Source: TMED14 sp002167805
Lineage (GTDB): Bacteria > Bacteroidota > Bacteroidia > Flavobacteriales > Schleiferiaceae
Direction of reading: 5' to 3'
DNA length: 64,000 bases
Assembly (NCBI GenBank): GCA_965655795.1
Contig: CBFHHY010000001.1
Location: 1 to 64,000, forward strand
A model generated the notes under the pieces. It saw only the letters and a list, made by a program, of their open reading frames with translations, had not been told where the DNA came from and made no database searches. The position numbers and the translations under genes are program-made. This document shows, one piece after another, positions 37,201 through 44,520 of the stretch. Every line of letters starts with the position of its first letter. Positions within the stretch are counted from its first letter, which is position 1.

Positions 37201-37557
37201 TCAATCTTTAATTTTTGTTGTCTTTCCATCTTTCCAAAGACTTTCTATATCGTAAAAATATCGTGAATTCGTTTCAAAAACATGAATCACGGTGTCAACA
37301 TAATCCATCAATATCCATTCACTTTGCTCTAATCCTTCAGTGTGCCAGGCTTTTTCATCACATTGCTCTTTAACTCTTTTCTCTACAGCAGAGCTTATAG
37401 CAGAAACCTGAGTATTTGACTGAGCTTCAGTTATGATAAAATAGTCACAAACCGAATTTTCTAAATGTCTTAGGTCAATTACCACAGTTTTTTCTCCCTT
37501 CATTTCTGAAACCCCTTCAAGAGCTTCAAGAATAATTGGTGGGAAACTATGCTTCAT
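37201..37557 (-). CDS. rsfS: ribosomal silencing factor RsfS
   Basis: A 118-residue DUF143/Iojap-family protein that binds L14 and blocks subunit joining in poor nutrient conditions. VVIDLRHLENSVCDYFIITEAQSNTQVSAI (read in parts) and the GLEQSEWILMDYVDTVIHVF segment are diagnostic. The ATG at 37557 (MKHSFPP) is chosen over 37617 because a perfect -7 box at 37589-37596 lies between them. It heads the rsfS-ftsH-LUD-cdsA-psd unit. Confidence 0.94.
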   Translation of the reverse strand: MKHSFPPIILEALEGVSEMKGEKTVVIDLRHLENSVCDYFIITEAQSNTQVSAISSAVEKRVKEQCDEKAWHTEGLEQSEWILMDYVDTVIHVFETNSRYFYDIESLWKDGKTTKIKD

Positions 37558-37588
37558 AATGAATTTTGAGGTATTTATTTTAATTTCA

Positions 37589-37596
37589 CAAATGTA
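37589..37596 (-). promoter_or_regulatory. TAnnTTTG -7 box of rsfS-ftsH unit
   Basis: TACATTTG on the minus strand, a perfect -7 consensus, 31 bases before the rsfS ATG at 37557. It would drive the five-gene rsfS-ftsH-LUD-cdsA-psd run. Confidence 0.55.
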
Positions 37597-37656
37597 ACGC
37601 AACAAAGGTGCCAGCATTAATCTGAAACTTGTACGGAACTCAATTAGAAATGGTTA

Positions 37657-38367
37657 GTGATCATTAAATACATACATATCAAAGAGTTAAGTTCAACTAA
37701 TTCATTCGCTAAGAGTAATTTAAGTAGCTTTTCTAAAAATTGTTGGACTGCCATTACGGCAGATACTCAGACAGCAGGTAGAGGTCAGAATAATTCTCGC
37801 TGGGTTGATGACGTTGGAGGGTCCTTATTAATGACGATTATTAGTCCACAAATTTCATGGGATAGTGACGAGTTGATGAGAGCACATATGTCTGGATCAC
37901 TTGCTTTAAAGCTTTTTCTTTTGGGTTATAAAAATGATATAACACTAAAATGGCCAAATGATATTTTATTTAAATCAAAAAAAATTGCAGGAATTTTATC
38001 GGAATCCAATTGGAAAAATGGTTTTTGTGATCGCTTTTTTTTTGGATTTGGAATTAATATTCGAAGCGCACCACAGGAGTATGCATATTTAGGTTCAGAT
38101 ATAATTCCCAATGAGATGATAAAACCTATTGCAGAAGCAGTTATAAGTCGTATCAAGTTGAAAGACAAAAATGTACGTTTAGAATATGAAAAGAGTTTAT
38201 TTCACTGGAATATTTTTTCGAACTGGGAAAACTTAATTACCGGAGAAATATTTAGTGCAAAAACTTCAGCAATTCTAGAAGACGGAAGAATGGAATTAAT
38301 GCGCATTAATGGACAAACGAGGCTTTTCTCAAATAAAGAAATCCGATGGCTAGAGGAGTCTAATTGA
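37657..38367 (+). CDS. birA: biotin--[acetyl-CoA-carboxylase] ligase
   Basis: A 236-residue monofunctional biotin protein ligase that adenylates biotin and attaches it to the carrier protein of acetyl-CoA carboxylase. The biotin-site motif TAGRGQNNSRW is near 42-52, and ITLKWPNDILFKSKKIAGILSE (in two parts) near 95-115 holds the catalytic Lys. There is no N-terminal DNA-binding domain, so it is not a repressor. The start codon is GTG. It is divergent from rsfS and convergent with pyrE. Confidence 0.95.
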   Translation: MIIKYIHIKELSSTNSFAKSNLSSFSKNCWTAITADTQTAGRGQNNSRWVDDVGGSLLMTIISPQISWDSDELMRAHMSGSLALKLFLLGYKNDITLKWPNDILFKSKKIAGILSESNWKNGFCDRFFFGFGINIRSAPQEYAYLGSDIIPNEMIKPIAEAVISRIKLKDKNVRLEYEKSLFHWNIFSNWENLITGEIFSAKTSAILEDGRMELMRINGQTRLFSNKEIRWLEESN

Positions 38368-38372
38368 TTTTT

Positions 38373-39026
38373 TCAAGAAGACTTTATATTATGCCAATTT
38401 TTGGGATTTTTTCTCCAATCATCTAAAATCAATTGATCTTCCGAGCTAAAAGATTTATCATTTTTTATTCCCCTCAACAAGTGCTCAAAATCACTGAGTG
38501 TAATTAATTTGCAACCTTCATCATTAAAAGCTTTAGTTGATTCTTGGAAACCATAAGTAAATATTGCCAACATACCCATTACTCGACCTCCTGATTCTTT
38601 AATCGAATTTACTGCCTTTAGAGAACTCATTCCAGTAGAAATCAAATCTTCAACAACAACAACTTTTTTCCCGCTTTCGAGATGACCTTCGATTAAATTT
38701 TTTCTTCCATGTCCTTTAGATGCAGACCTCACGTAGACCATAGGTAATCCTAGATCTTGAGCAACTAATGCAGCGATGCCTATGGCACCAGTTGCGACTC
38801 CGGCGATTATTTCAATTTCAGGGAATGTCTTTTTTATTTGTTTAGATAAATTTGAACATACAAAACTTCGAACTTTTGGGTGCGAGAGAATTATGCGGTT
38901 GTCACAATAGATTGGTGACTTGATTCCAGAGGCCCAATTGAAAGGATTCTTTGGACGTAATTCTATTGCTTTAATTTGCAATAGTGATTTTGCAACAACT
39001 TTTGCTATTTCTGAATCTAAGACCAT
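38373..39026 (-). CDS. pyrE: orotate phosphoribosyltransferase
   Basis: A 217-residue enzyme that makes OMP from orotate and PRPP. NPFNWASGIKSPIYCDNR is the N-terminal orotate-site segment, VVVEDLISTGMSS the PRPP-binding motif, and KGHGRK the catalytic loop. The ATG at 39026 (MVLDSEIAK) aligns with family N termini and lies four bases after a perfect -7 box; an ATG at 39041 would be upstream of that box. The start codon overlaps that of the divergent NUDIX gene in the tetranucleotide CATG. Confidence 0.95.
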   Translation of the reverse strand: MVLDSEIAKVVAKSLLQIKAIELRPKNPFNWASGIKSPIYCDNRIILSHPKVRSFVCSNLSKQIKKTFPEIEIIAGVATGAIGIAALVAQDLGLPMVYVRSASKGHGRKNLIEGHLESGKKVVVVEDLISTGMSSLKAVNSIKESGGRVMGMLAIFTYGFQESTKAFNDEGCKLITLSDFEHLLRGIKNDKSFSSEDQLILDDWRKNPKNWHNIKSS

Positions 39027-39444
39027 GAAACAAAAATACAAAACGGAGACTTTAATTGCAGCAGGCGGTTGGGTTGTGAATGAGTTTAATGAAGTTTTAT
39101 GGATATTTAGGTTAGGGGTTTGGGATTTACCAAAAGGAAAAGTTGAGAAAAACGAGAATATTAAGGAATGTGCTATTCGGGAAGTCAGAGAGGAATGTGG
39201 ATTGAGTCAAATTTCATTAGGAAGTAAGATTATAGAAACTACTCATAATTATAGACTTGATGGAACTCAGATCACAAAAATTACTCATTGGTATAAAATG
39301 TCGGTCAAAGGCCGTCCAATTCTTATTCCACAGTTAGAGGAAAATATAGATTTATCAGTTTGGCTGGCTCCTAAAGATTTTCTCAAAAAATTAGACTCGA
39401 CCTATGATAATATTCATTTAGTAGTAAATGAAGCGATGAAATAA
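39025..39444 (+). CDS. NUDIX hydrolase (single domain)
   Basis: A 139-residue NUDIX enzyme with a complete box, GKVEKNENIKECAIREVREE then CGL (near residues 36-58), which binds Mg and cleaves a nucleoside diphosphate linked to a variable group. WDLPKGK and the AAGGWVV opening resemble the pyrE-linked NUDIX proteins of Bacteroidota. Those often carry an additional N-terminal region that is missing here. The ATG at 39025 is chosen because translation further upstream would run antisense through pyrE. The substrate is unknown. Confidence 0.85.
   Translation: MKQKYKTETLIAAGGWVVNEFNEVLWIFRLGVWDLPKGKVEKNENIKECAIREVREECGLSQISLGSKIIETTHNYRLDGTQITKITHWYKMSVKGRPILIPQLEENIDLSVWLAPKDFLKKLDSTYDNIHLVVNEAMK
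39031..39038 (-). promoter_or_regulatory. TAnnTTTG -7 box of pyrE
   Basis: TATTTTTG on the minus strand, a perfect -7 consensus, four bases before the pyrE ATG (39024-39026). It lies inside the coding region of the divergent NUDIX gene. The implied pyrE message is leaderless or nearly so. Confidence 0.55.
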
Positions 39445-39451
39445 TCATTTA

Positions 39452-39913
39452 TTACTCAATTACTACTTGGTTAGGGACAAATTTCCAATAATCACCATCA
39501 TTTCTTATGGTGTCTCGAACTACGGTCGAAGTTATAAAGGAATATTTTGGTTTGGTCAGAAGAAATACACTTTCGATACTTGGGTTTAATTCCGAATTAG
39601 CATGAGCCATAGTTTTTTCAAATTCAAAATCAGAAATATTTCTTAACCCTCTAATTAAAAATCGAGCATTTGAGTCCTTTGCAAATTCCACCGTTAATTT
39701 ATTATAAGATTTGACTTCAATTTTCGGATTTTTAATAAAAACCTTTTTAATCCATTGAATTCTTTTTTCTAGGTTGAAAAAATATTTTTTTTCAGAATTT
39801 GACCCAACAGAGATGATAATTTTATCAAAAAGAGGTAATGCCCTTTGAATTATATCTACATGGCCTATTGTAATTGGATCAAAAGATCCCGGGAAAATTG
39901 CGACTCTTTCCAT
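39452..39913 (-). CDS. coaD: pantetheine-phosphate adenylyltransferase
   Basis: A 153-residue nucleotidyltransferase making dephospho-CoA from phosphopantetheine and ATP. IFPGSFDPITIGHVDII at 6-22 holds the T/HxGH motif. RFLIRGLRNISDFEFE near 86-101 and the C-terminal FITSTVVRD (the ISSTxVR motif) are typical. The start lies inside the last 35 bases of ddl, an unusually long overlap; both reading frames look genuine. Confidence 0.96.
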   Translation of the reverse strand: MERVAIFPGSFDPITIGHVDIIQRALPLFDKIIISVGSNSEKKYFFNLEKRIQWIKKVFIKNPKIEVKSYNKLTVEFAKDSNARFLIRGLRNISDFEFEKTMAHANSELNPSIESVFLLTKPKYSFITSTVVRDTIRNDGDYWKFVPNQVVIE

Positions 39914-40892
39914 TATTTATAGTTTCAGCAGCTATTAAGTTAGTAAAATCTTTCAGTGAAAGGCCCAAAGCTTTCAATTGTTTTGGAATAATACTTTCTT
40001 TTGTCATTCCCGGTATTGTATTGATTTCAATAAGAATGGGAGAGCCATCATCCTGAACGATAAAATCTAATCTACAAAACCCCTTTAATTCTAATTTAGA
40101 ATATAAGTTCTGAGAGATTTCTTGAATTTTTCGCGTTGAATTTTCTGAGATATTCGCAGGTGTAATTTCCTCTGTTCGTCCATTGTATTTTGCTTCGAAA
40201 TCAAAAAATTCATTTTCATAGATGATTTCTGTGATTCCTGTAATCTTGATCTGATTATTAGATTTAAATAACCCACATGCGACTTCCACTCCAGAAACAC
40301 ATTCCTCGATAACTATGGATTTGTCCTCTTTCGAAGCAATTTTAATCGCCGTTTCTAAATTATTCAACGATTTGACTTTGGATATACCAAAGCTTGAACC
40401 TGATCGACTTGGTTTAATAAAAATCGGAAAGGTAAATGATTCAACCTTTGATAAAAGATTATCATGATCTTCGCTTATTTGAACCAAAATTGCTTTTGGC
40501 ACTCTAACTCCCATTCTTGAGACAACTCCATTTGCCCAGGCTTTATGAAATGTTAATGCAGAAGGCCCAGGAGCTGAGCTAGTGTAGGGTATGGCTAGAT
40601 TTTCCCAGTGCATTGCTAAATTACCGTTCTCCCCAGGGTGCCCATGAACAAGATTAAATATTAATTCAATTTTTATAAATTTCGATTTTTTGCGAATCGA
40701 CATTTCTCGCCATTCAAAGGAAATCTCATTGCCATTTTCATCCCAAGCTTCGATGCCATTCTGGCTTAGCTCAATTCTGAATGCTTCATATCTGTTTTTA
40801 TCTATTGAATCAAATATGTTTTGTCCACTTTTTAGAGAGACTTGGTACTCACTCGAATAACCGCCCATGATGACTGCTAACTTTTTTCGCAT
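39879..40892 (-). CDS. ddl: D-alanine--D-alanine ligase
   Basis: A 337-residue ATP-grasp ligase providing the D-Ala-D-Ala dipeptide of peptidoglycan. MGGYSSEYQVSLKSG near the start is the family HEVS-type region with S and E/Q changes. FIKPSRSGSSFGI lies near 155-167, the ADP/Mg segment FCRLDFIVQDDGSPILIEINTIPGMT (in parts) near 278-303, and SIIPKQLKALG near the end. It is co-directional with coaD and divergent from the PASTA gene; a perfect -7 box lies four bases before the ATG. Confidence 0.96.
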   Translation of the reverse strand: MRKKLAVIMGGYSSEYQVSLKSGQNIFDSIDKNRYEAFRIELSQNGIEAWDENGNEISFEWREMSIRKKSKFIKIELIFNLVHGHPGENGNLAMHWENLAIPYTSSAPGPSALTFHKAWANGVVSRMGVRVPKAILVQISEDHDNLLSKVESFTFPIFIKPSRSGSSFGISKVKSLNNLETAIKIASKEDKSIVIEECVSGVEVACGLFKSNNQIKITGITEIIYENEFFDFEAKYNGRTEEITPANISENSTRKIQEISQNLYSKLELKGFCRLDFIVQDDGSPILIEINTIPGMTKESIIPKQLKALGLSLKDFTNLIAAETINNGKSRNFPGIF

Positions 40893-40896
40893 CTGT

Positions 40897-40904
40897 CAAA
40901 TATA
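40897..40904 (-). promoter_or_regulatory. TAnnTTTG -7 box of ddl
   Basis: TATATTTG on the minus strand, a perfect -7 consensus, four bases before the ddl ATG (40890-40892). Transcription from the usual distance would begin at the start codon itself. Confidence 0.6.
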
Positions 40905-40927
40905 GTTGAAGGCGACAACCCTATTGT

Positions 40928-40935
40928 TATTTTTG
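40928..40935 (+). promoter_or_regulatory. TAnnTTTG -7 box of the PASTA gene
   Basis: TATTTTTG, a perfect -7 consensus, seven bases before the ATG at 40943. A TTG at 40906-40908, 19 bases upstream, fits the -33 element, making this the most complete promoter in the window. It is back to back with the ddl promoter in a 50-base gap. Confidence 0.62.
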
Positions 40936-40942
40936 TACTATC

Positions 40943-41710
40943 ATGAAGTTTATTTTGTTTTTAAAAAGCCGAAAATTTTGGTTTAATATTCTTGCAGCCA
41001 TAATATTCTTGGGTATTTTAATAATTCCCATGAATTGGTTTTTGAAAATACTTACAGGGCATGGAGAAATAATAACAGTTCCTGATGTTCAAAATATATC
41101 ATTTTCAGAGGCTAAGATTAATCTTGAAGAATTAGATTTACTAGCAGAGGTTATGGACTCCAGCGCATATTTTGAAAATTTTGAACCTGGAACGGTTGTC
41201 CAACAATATCCATCTTCAGGCTCTTTGGCAAAGGCTGGACGTAAGATTCAATTAACTGTAAATCGTCACAGAGCAGAGAATATTTATTTACCTAAACTAA
41301 TTGAACGAACACTTAAACGAGCAGTTATTGATATAAAGAGTAGGGGGTTAAGGTTGGGTAAAATAATGTATAAACCAGATTTAGCGGAGGGGATTGTTCT
41401 TGGTGTAATGACTAATGGTGAACTTTTGAATGCTGGAGATCTAATAAGAAAAGGAACGAGTATAGATTTTATCGTGGGTGAAATATCTGGCCCTCCAACT
41501 CAAGCAGTACCTAATTTTCTTTTTATGAGTTTGAAAGATGCCGTAAACATTATTGAAAAAAGTGATTTGCAAATTCAGGTAGTAAAAGGAAATTATTTAG
41601 ATTCGAATAACATTATAATTGACCAGAATCCCATTGGTTCAGAAGGTATATTGTCATTACATTCAGGAGCTATAGTGAGAGTGTGGCTTGAAAACAATTC
41701 TCAAAATTAA
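40943..41710 (+). CDS. membrane-anchored protein with three PASTA domains
   Basis: A 255-residue protein: a transmembrane anchor at about 11-33, then three PASTA repeats (about 43-110, 111-182 and 183-252). These are seen as ITVPDVQNISFSEAKINLEE, IYLPKLIERTLKRAVIDI and QAVPNFLFMSLKDAVNIIEK, each ending with a GxxVxVxV-type strand. PASTA domains bind muropeptides or lipid II-like ligands. There is no kinase or penicillin-binding domain. Divergence from ddl supports a cell-wall role. It is followed after 4 bases by the T9SS cargo gene. Confidence 0.9.
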   Translation: MKFILFLKSRKFWFNILAAIIFLGILIIPMNWFLKILTGHGEIITVPDVQNISFSEAKINLEELDLLAEVMDSSAYFENFEPGTVVQQYPSSGSLAKAGRKIQLTVNRHRAENIYLPKLIERTLKRAVIDIKSRGLRLGKIMYKPDLAEGIVLGVMTNGELLNAGDLIRKGTSIDFIVGEISGPPTQAVPNFLFMSLKDAVNIIEKSDLQIQVVKGNYLDSNNIIIDQNPIGSEGILSLHSGAIVRVWLENNSQN

Positions 41711-41714
41711 TCCA

Positions 41715-43499
41715 ATGAGGTTTTTAAATTTTTTTTTCGTTTTTATCATAGCTTCGAGTCTTAAAGCTCAGTTCCCAATGGAAAACATGGGGATAATGAC
41801 TTTCAGTAATGAAAGAAGTCCTCAAAACCTATTTAAATCATCGGACACCTTGGGATTACCATTTATTGATGGTTTCAATAATGGTTTACGTCACGAATGG
41901 ATATCAATGGGTGTTGTTCAGGCACATAATTGGTCGAAAGATCCATTGTCTACAGGCTCTGCTGTATTTGATGGTATATCTTCAGACGGACAGGCTTATA
42001 ATCCTGGAGTAATAGTGAATGACTCAATTACAGATGTCTTGATATCACCATATTTTAATTTTCAAGGTTTAACTAATATTGTTTTATCATTTTATCTTCA
42101 GAATGGAGGTTGGGGAGACCCAACGGAATCTCAAGACTCTTTAATTATTCATTTTTGGAACCCAACTGATTCGTCATGGATTCATGGTGAGTCATATGAA
42201 GGTGGGGGTAATCAAGAAAAATGGATAGCTAAATCTGTTATATTTCCATCGAGTTTAGAAGGTTTAAATGGTGTTCGTTTTAAATTTTCTCGCTACGGTT
42301 CTCCAGGAGGAATGTTTGATCATTTTTTATTGGATTATTTAGAATTGGGAGCCAACCGGAATTTAGCAGACACTCTTCTTTTTGACCCGACTTGGAGTAG
42401 AAAACCCGGAGCGCTAACCCGAATTTACAGTGAGGTGCCTTGGTGGCATTATAATTCGTTAATTCTTGAAAGAGATAGCTTACCTGTGGCATACAGGAGA
42501 AATGGCTCGCCTCCAATAGGTGGGTGGCAATTGAACCTTGGTAAGTATTTATGGCATGACGATAATTCCAACCTTATAGCTTCTCGAAATAATGTTCCAG
42601 TAGTTACTAATCTTGATCATAATATCAGTACTCCATATCAATTTTCAATAACAAAACCTGGTATAAGTATGTTGGGTCCAACAAAATGGCACTTTCAGGG
42701 ATGGTTTGATGGAGAAAATGTCGGTGAGCGCTTTAATGACACATTAAAAATTGTTCAAAATTTCGATTCTAGATATGGGCTTGATGACGGATCTGCGGAA
42801 CGATCATATGGAGTTACTCAGGGTGTCAAGCCAAAATATGCTCAAAAGTTTGATTTCATGATTGCTGATACGATTGTGGGGTTTGATATTTCTTTTGCGG
42901 CGGCGGGCTACGATTGGTCAAACATGAATTTTAAAATTGGAATATGGGAAATAGACAGCCTTGGACTTCCAGGCGACCAAGTATATATATCAAAAACTGA
43001 TTATTCTCCGGTTTTACCATTTACAAAGTCTCCTTTTCGTCATTTCATGCTGGATACGACAGGAATCTATGCCCCAAAAAATGCATACATTGGGATTCAG
43101 CAAACTACAGGACCTGCAATTACTGTTGGATTAGATTTAAGTAAAAATGTAGAAAAAGCATATGGAGATGAAAATGGATGGTTCCCATCGTTACTTCCGG
43201 GGACTCTTTTAATTCGGCCGATTTTGAGGAATGCCCCTGGAGATTTATCCGATCAGGAAAGGTTAGGATTTTCGCAAATTCTGTTATCCCCAAATCCTGT
43301 TAAATTTGAGTTTAAAATCAAGGGATGTGTTCAATTTGAGAAATTCTATGCCTATTCGAGTTTAGGAAAACTAACAGATGTTTTTTCAGCAGATCATGAA
43401 GGAGAGGTTCATCAAAGTACTCGTTTATGGCCAAGTGGTATTTATTATTTGATAAGTAATAATGGATCTAGAATTAGCTTGATTGTATCAAATGACTAA
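41715..43499 (+). CDS. secreted protein with T9SS C-terminal sorting domain
   Basis: A 594-residue exported protein with a signal peptide (about 1-19, ending LKAQ). The region after it is beta-rich; a jelly-roll/MAM-like segment is suggested by ISPYFNFQGLTNIVLSFYLQ and VRFKFSRYGSPGGMFDHFLL. The last ~75 residues (ILLSPNPVKFEFKIKG through GIYYLISNNGSRISLIV) form a type A T9SS sorting domain. The mature function is unknown and no catalytic motif was seen. The ATG at 41715 is preferred over 41688, which overlaps the PASTA gene. Its 3' end overlaps rluD by eight bases. Confidence 0.82.
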   Translation: MRFLNFFFVFIIASSLKAQFPMENMGIMTFSNERSPQNLFKSSDTLGLPFIDGFNNGLRHEWISMGVVQAHNWSKDPLSTGSAVFDGISSDGQAYNPGVIVNDSITDVLISPYFNFQGLTNIVLSFYLQNGGWGDPTESQDSLIIHFWNPTDSSWIHGESYEGGGNQEKWIAKSVIFPSSLEGLNGVRFKFSRYGSPGGMFDHFLLDYLELGANRNLADTLLFDPTWSRKPGALTRIYSEVPWWHYNSLILERDSLPVAYRRNGSPPIGGWQLNLGKYLWHDDNSNLIASRNNVPVVTNLDHNISTPYQFSITKPGISMLGPTKWHFQGWFDGENVGERFNDTLKIVQNFDSRYGLDDGSAERSYGVTQGVKPKYAQKFDFMIADTIVGFDISFAAAGYDWSNMNFKIGIWEIDSLGLPGDQVYISKTDYSPVLPFTKSPFRHFMLDTTGIYAPKNAYIGIQQTTGPAITVGLDLSKNVEKAYGDENGWFPSLLPGTLLIRPILRNAPGDLSDQERLGFSQILLSPNPVKFEFKIKGCVQFEKFYAYSSLGKLTDVFSADHEGEVHQSTRLWPSGIYYLISNNGSRISLIVSND

Positions 43500-44520
43500 A
43501 GATAATTTTGATGAAAAAAGAGATTATGAAGAGCTTTATGAGCATTTCAATTTTACTGCTGATCAAGGTCAGCAACTTCTAAGGGTAGACAAGTTTTTGA
43601 TCAACCTAATGCGTCAAACTTCTCGTACACGAATTCAAAAAGCAGCTGAGGCTGGTGCAATAAGAGTGAATGGGAAATCTGTAAAAAGTAATTACCGAGT
43701 TCGTCCGGGAGACAATGTTGCATTGGTTTTAGCCTACCCGCCCAGAGTAAAAGAATTACTACCTGAAAACTTAAACCTAGATATTCTTTATTCTGACAGT
43801 GATATAGCTGTAGTGAATAAGAGAGCTGGAATGGTGGTTCATCCCTCTTATGGTCATTATTCAGGCACTTTAGTTAATGGTTTATTGTACGAATTTCAAT
43901 CCTTGCCCGAAGTGGGAGATATTGAACGTCCGGGCCTAGTTCATCGAATTGACAAGGACACCACTGGAATTCTTGTCGTTGCTAGAAATGAATATGCATT
44001 GGCTTTCCTCGCCAATCAATTTGCTGAACATTCTACTGATAGAGAATACCATGCGATTGTTTGGGGCAATTTGGATCGAGAGCATGGAACTATCATTGGA
44101 CACGTAGGTAGAAGCTTAAGAGATAGAAAAATTATGGCTGTTTTCCCTGATGGGAACCATGGAAAAGAAGCGATTACTCATTATAAAGTAATAGAACGAT
44201 TTGGTTTTGCAACATTTGTTTCATGCAGATTAGAGACAGGAAGAACCCATCAAATAAGAGTTCACTTTCAATCTATTGGCCATTCTTTATTCGGCGATCA
44301 AACATATGGAGGGGATCAAATACCGAATATTCAAGGTTATCCCAAATTTAAAAGTTTTATCGAAAATTGTCTTGGTATTTGTCCTCGACAAGCTCTAAAT
44401 GCCCGGCTATTGGGATTTATACATCCAAAAACCTTAAAAAATATAAATTTTGAAATTTCTAATCCTCAGGATATTCAGCAAGTATTAGAACGATTTCGAG
44501 ATTATACTAAAAATAATTAG
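43492..44520 (+). CDS. rluD: RluA/RluD-family 23S rRNA pseudouridine synthase
   Basis: A 342-residue pseudouridine synthase with an N-terminal S4 RNA-binding domain (about 27-80, LRVDKFLINLMRQTSRTRIQ) and a catalytic domain. The catalytic Asp is in HRIDKDTTGILVVAR near 155, and GRTHQIRVHFQSIGHSLFGD is the second motif. The S4-containing form fits RluD (positions 1911/1915/1917), though RluC-type targets are possible. The ATG at 43492 is preferred over a TTG at 43483. The stop overlaps the convergent acyl-CoA synthetase stop by four bases. Confidence 0.92.
   Translation: MTKDNFDEKRDYEELYEHFNFTADQGQQLLRVDKFLINLMRQTSRTRIQKAAEAGAIRVNGKSVKSNYRVRPGDNVALVLAYPPRVKELLPENLNLDILYSDSDIAVVNKRAGMVVHPSYGHYSGTLVNGLLYEFQSLPEVGDIERPGLVHRIDKDTTGILVVARNEYALAFLANQFAEHSTDREYHAIVWGNLDREHGTIIGHVGRSLRDRKIMAVFPDGNHGKEAITHYKVIERFGFATFVSCRLETGRTHQIRVHFQSIGHSLFGDQTYGGDQIPNIQGYPKFKSFIENCLGICPRQALNARLLGFIHPKTLKNINFEISNPQDIQQVLERFRDYTKNN

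Noticed and set aside
39879..39913. A frameshift or misassembly at the ddl/coaD overlap
   Set aside because: Both proteins are complete with normal ends; the 35-base overlap appears real.
40943..41710. A PASTA-kinase or PBP fragment
   Set aside because: The protein is complete, with its own promoter, membrane anchor and three whole PASTA repeats.
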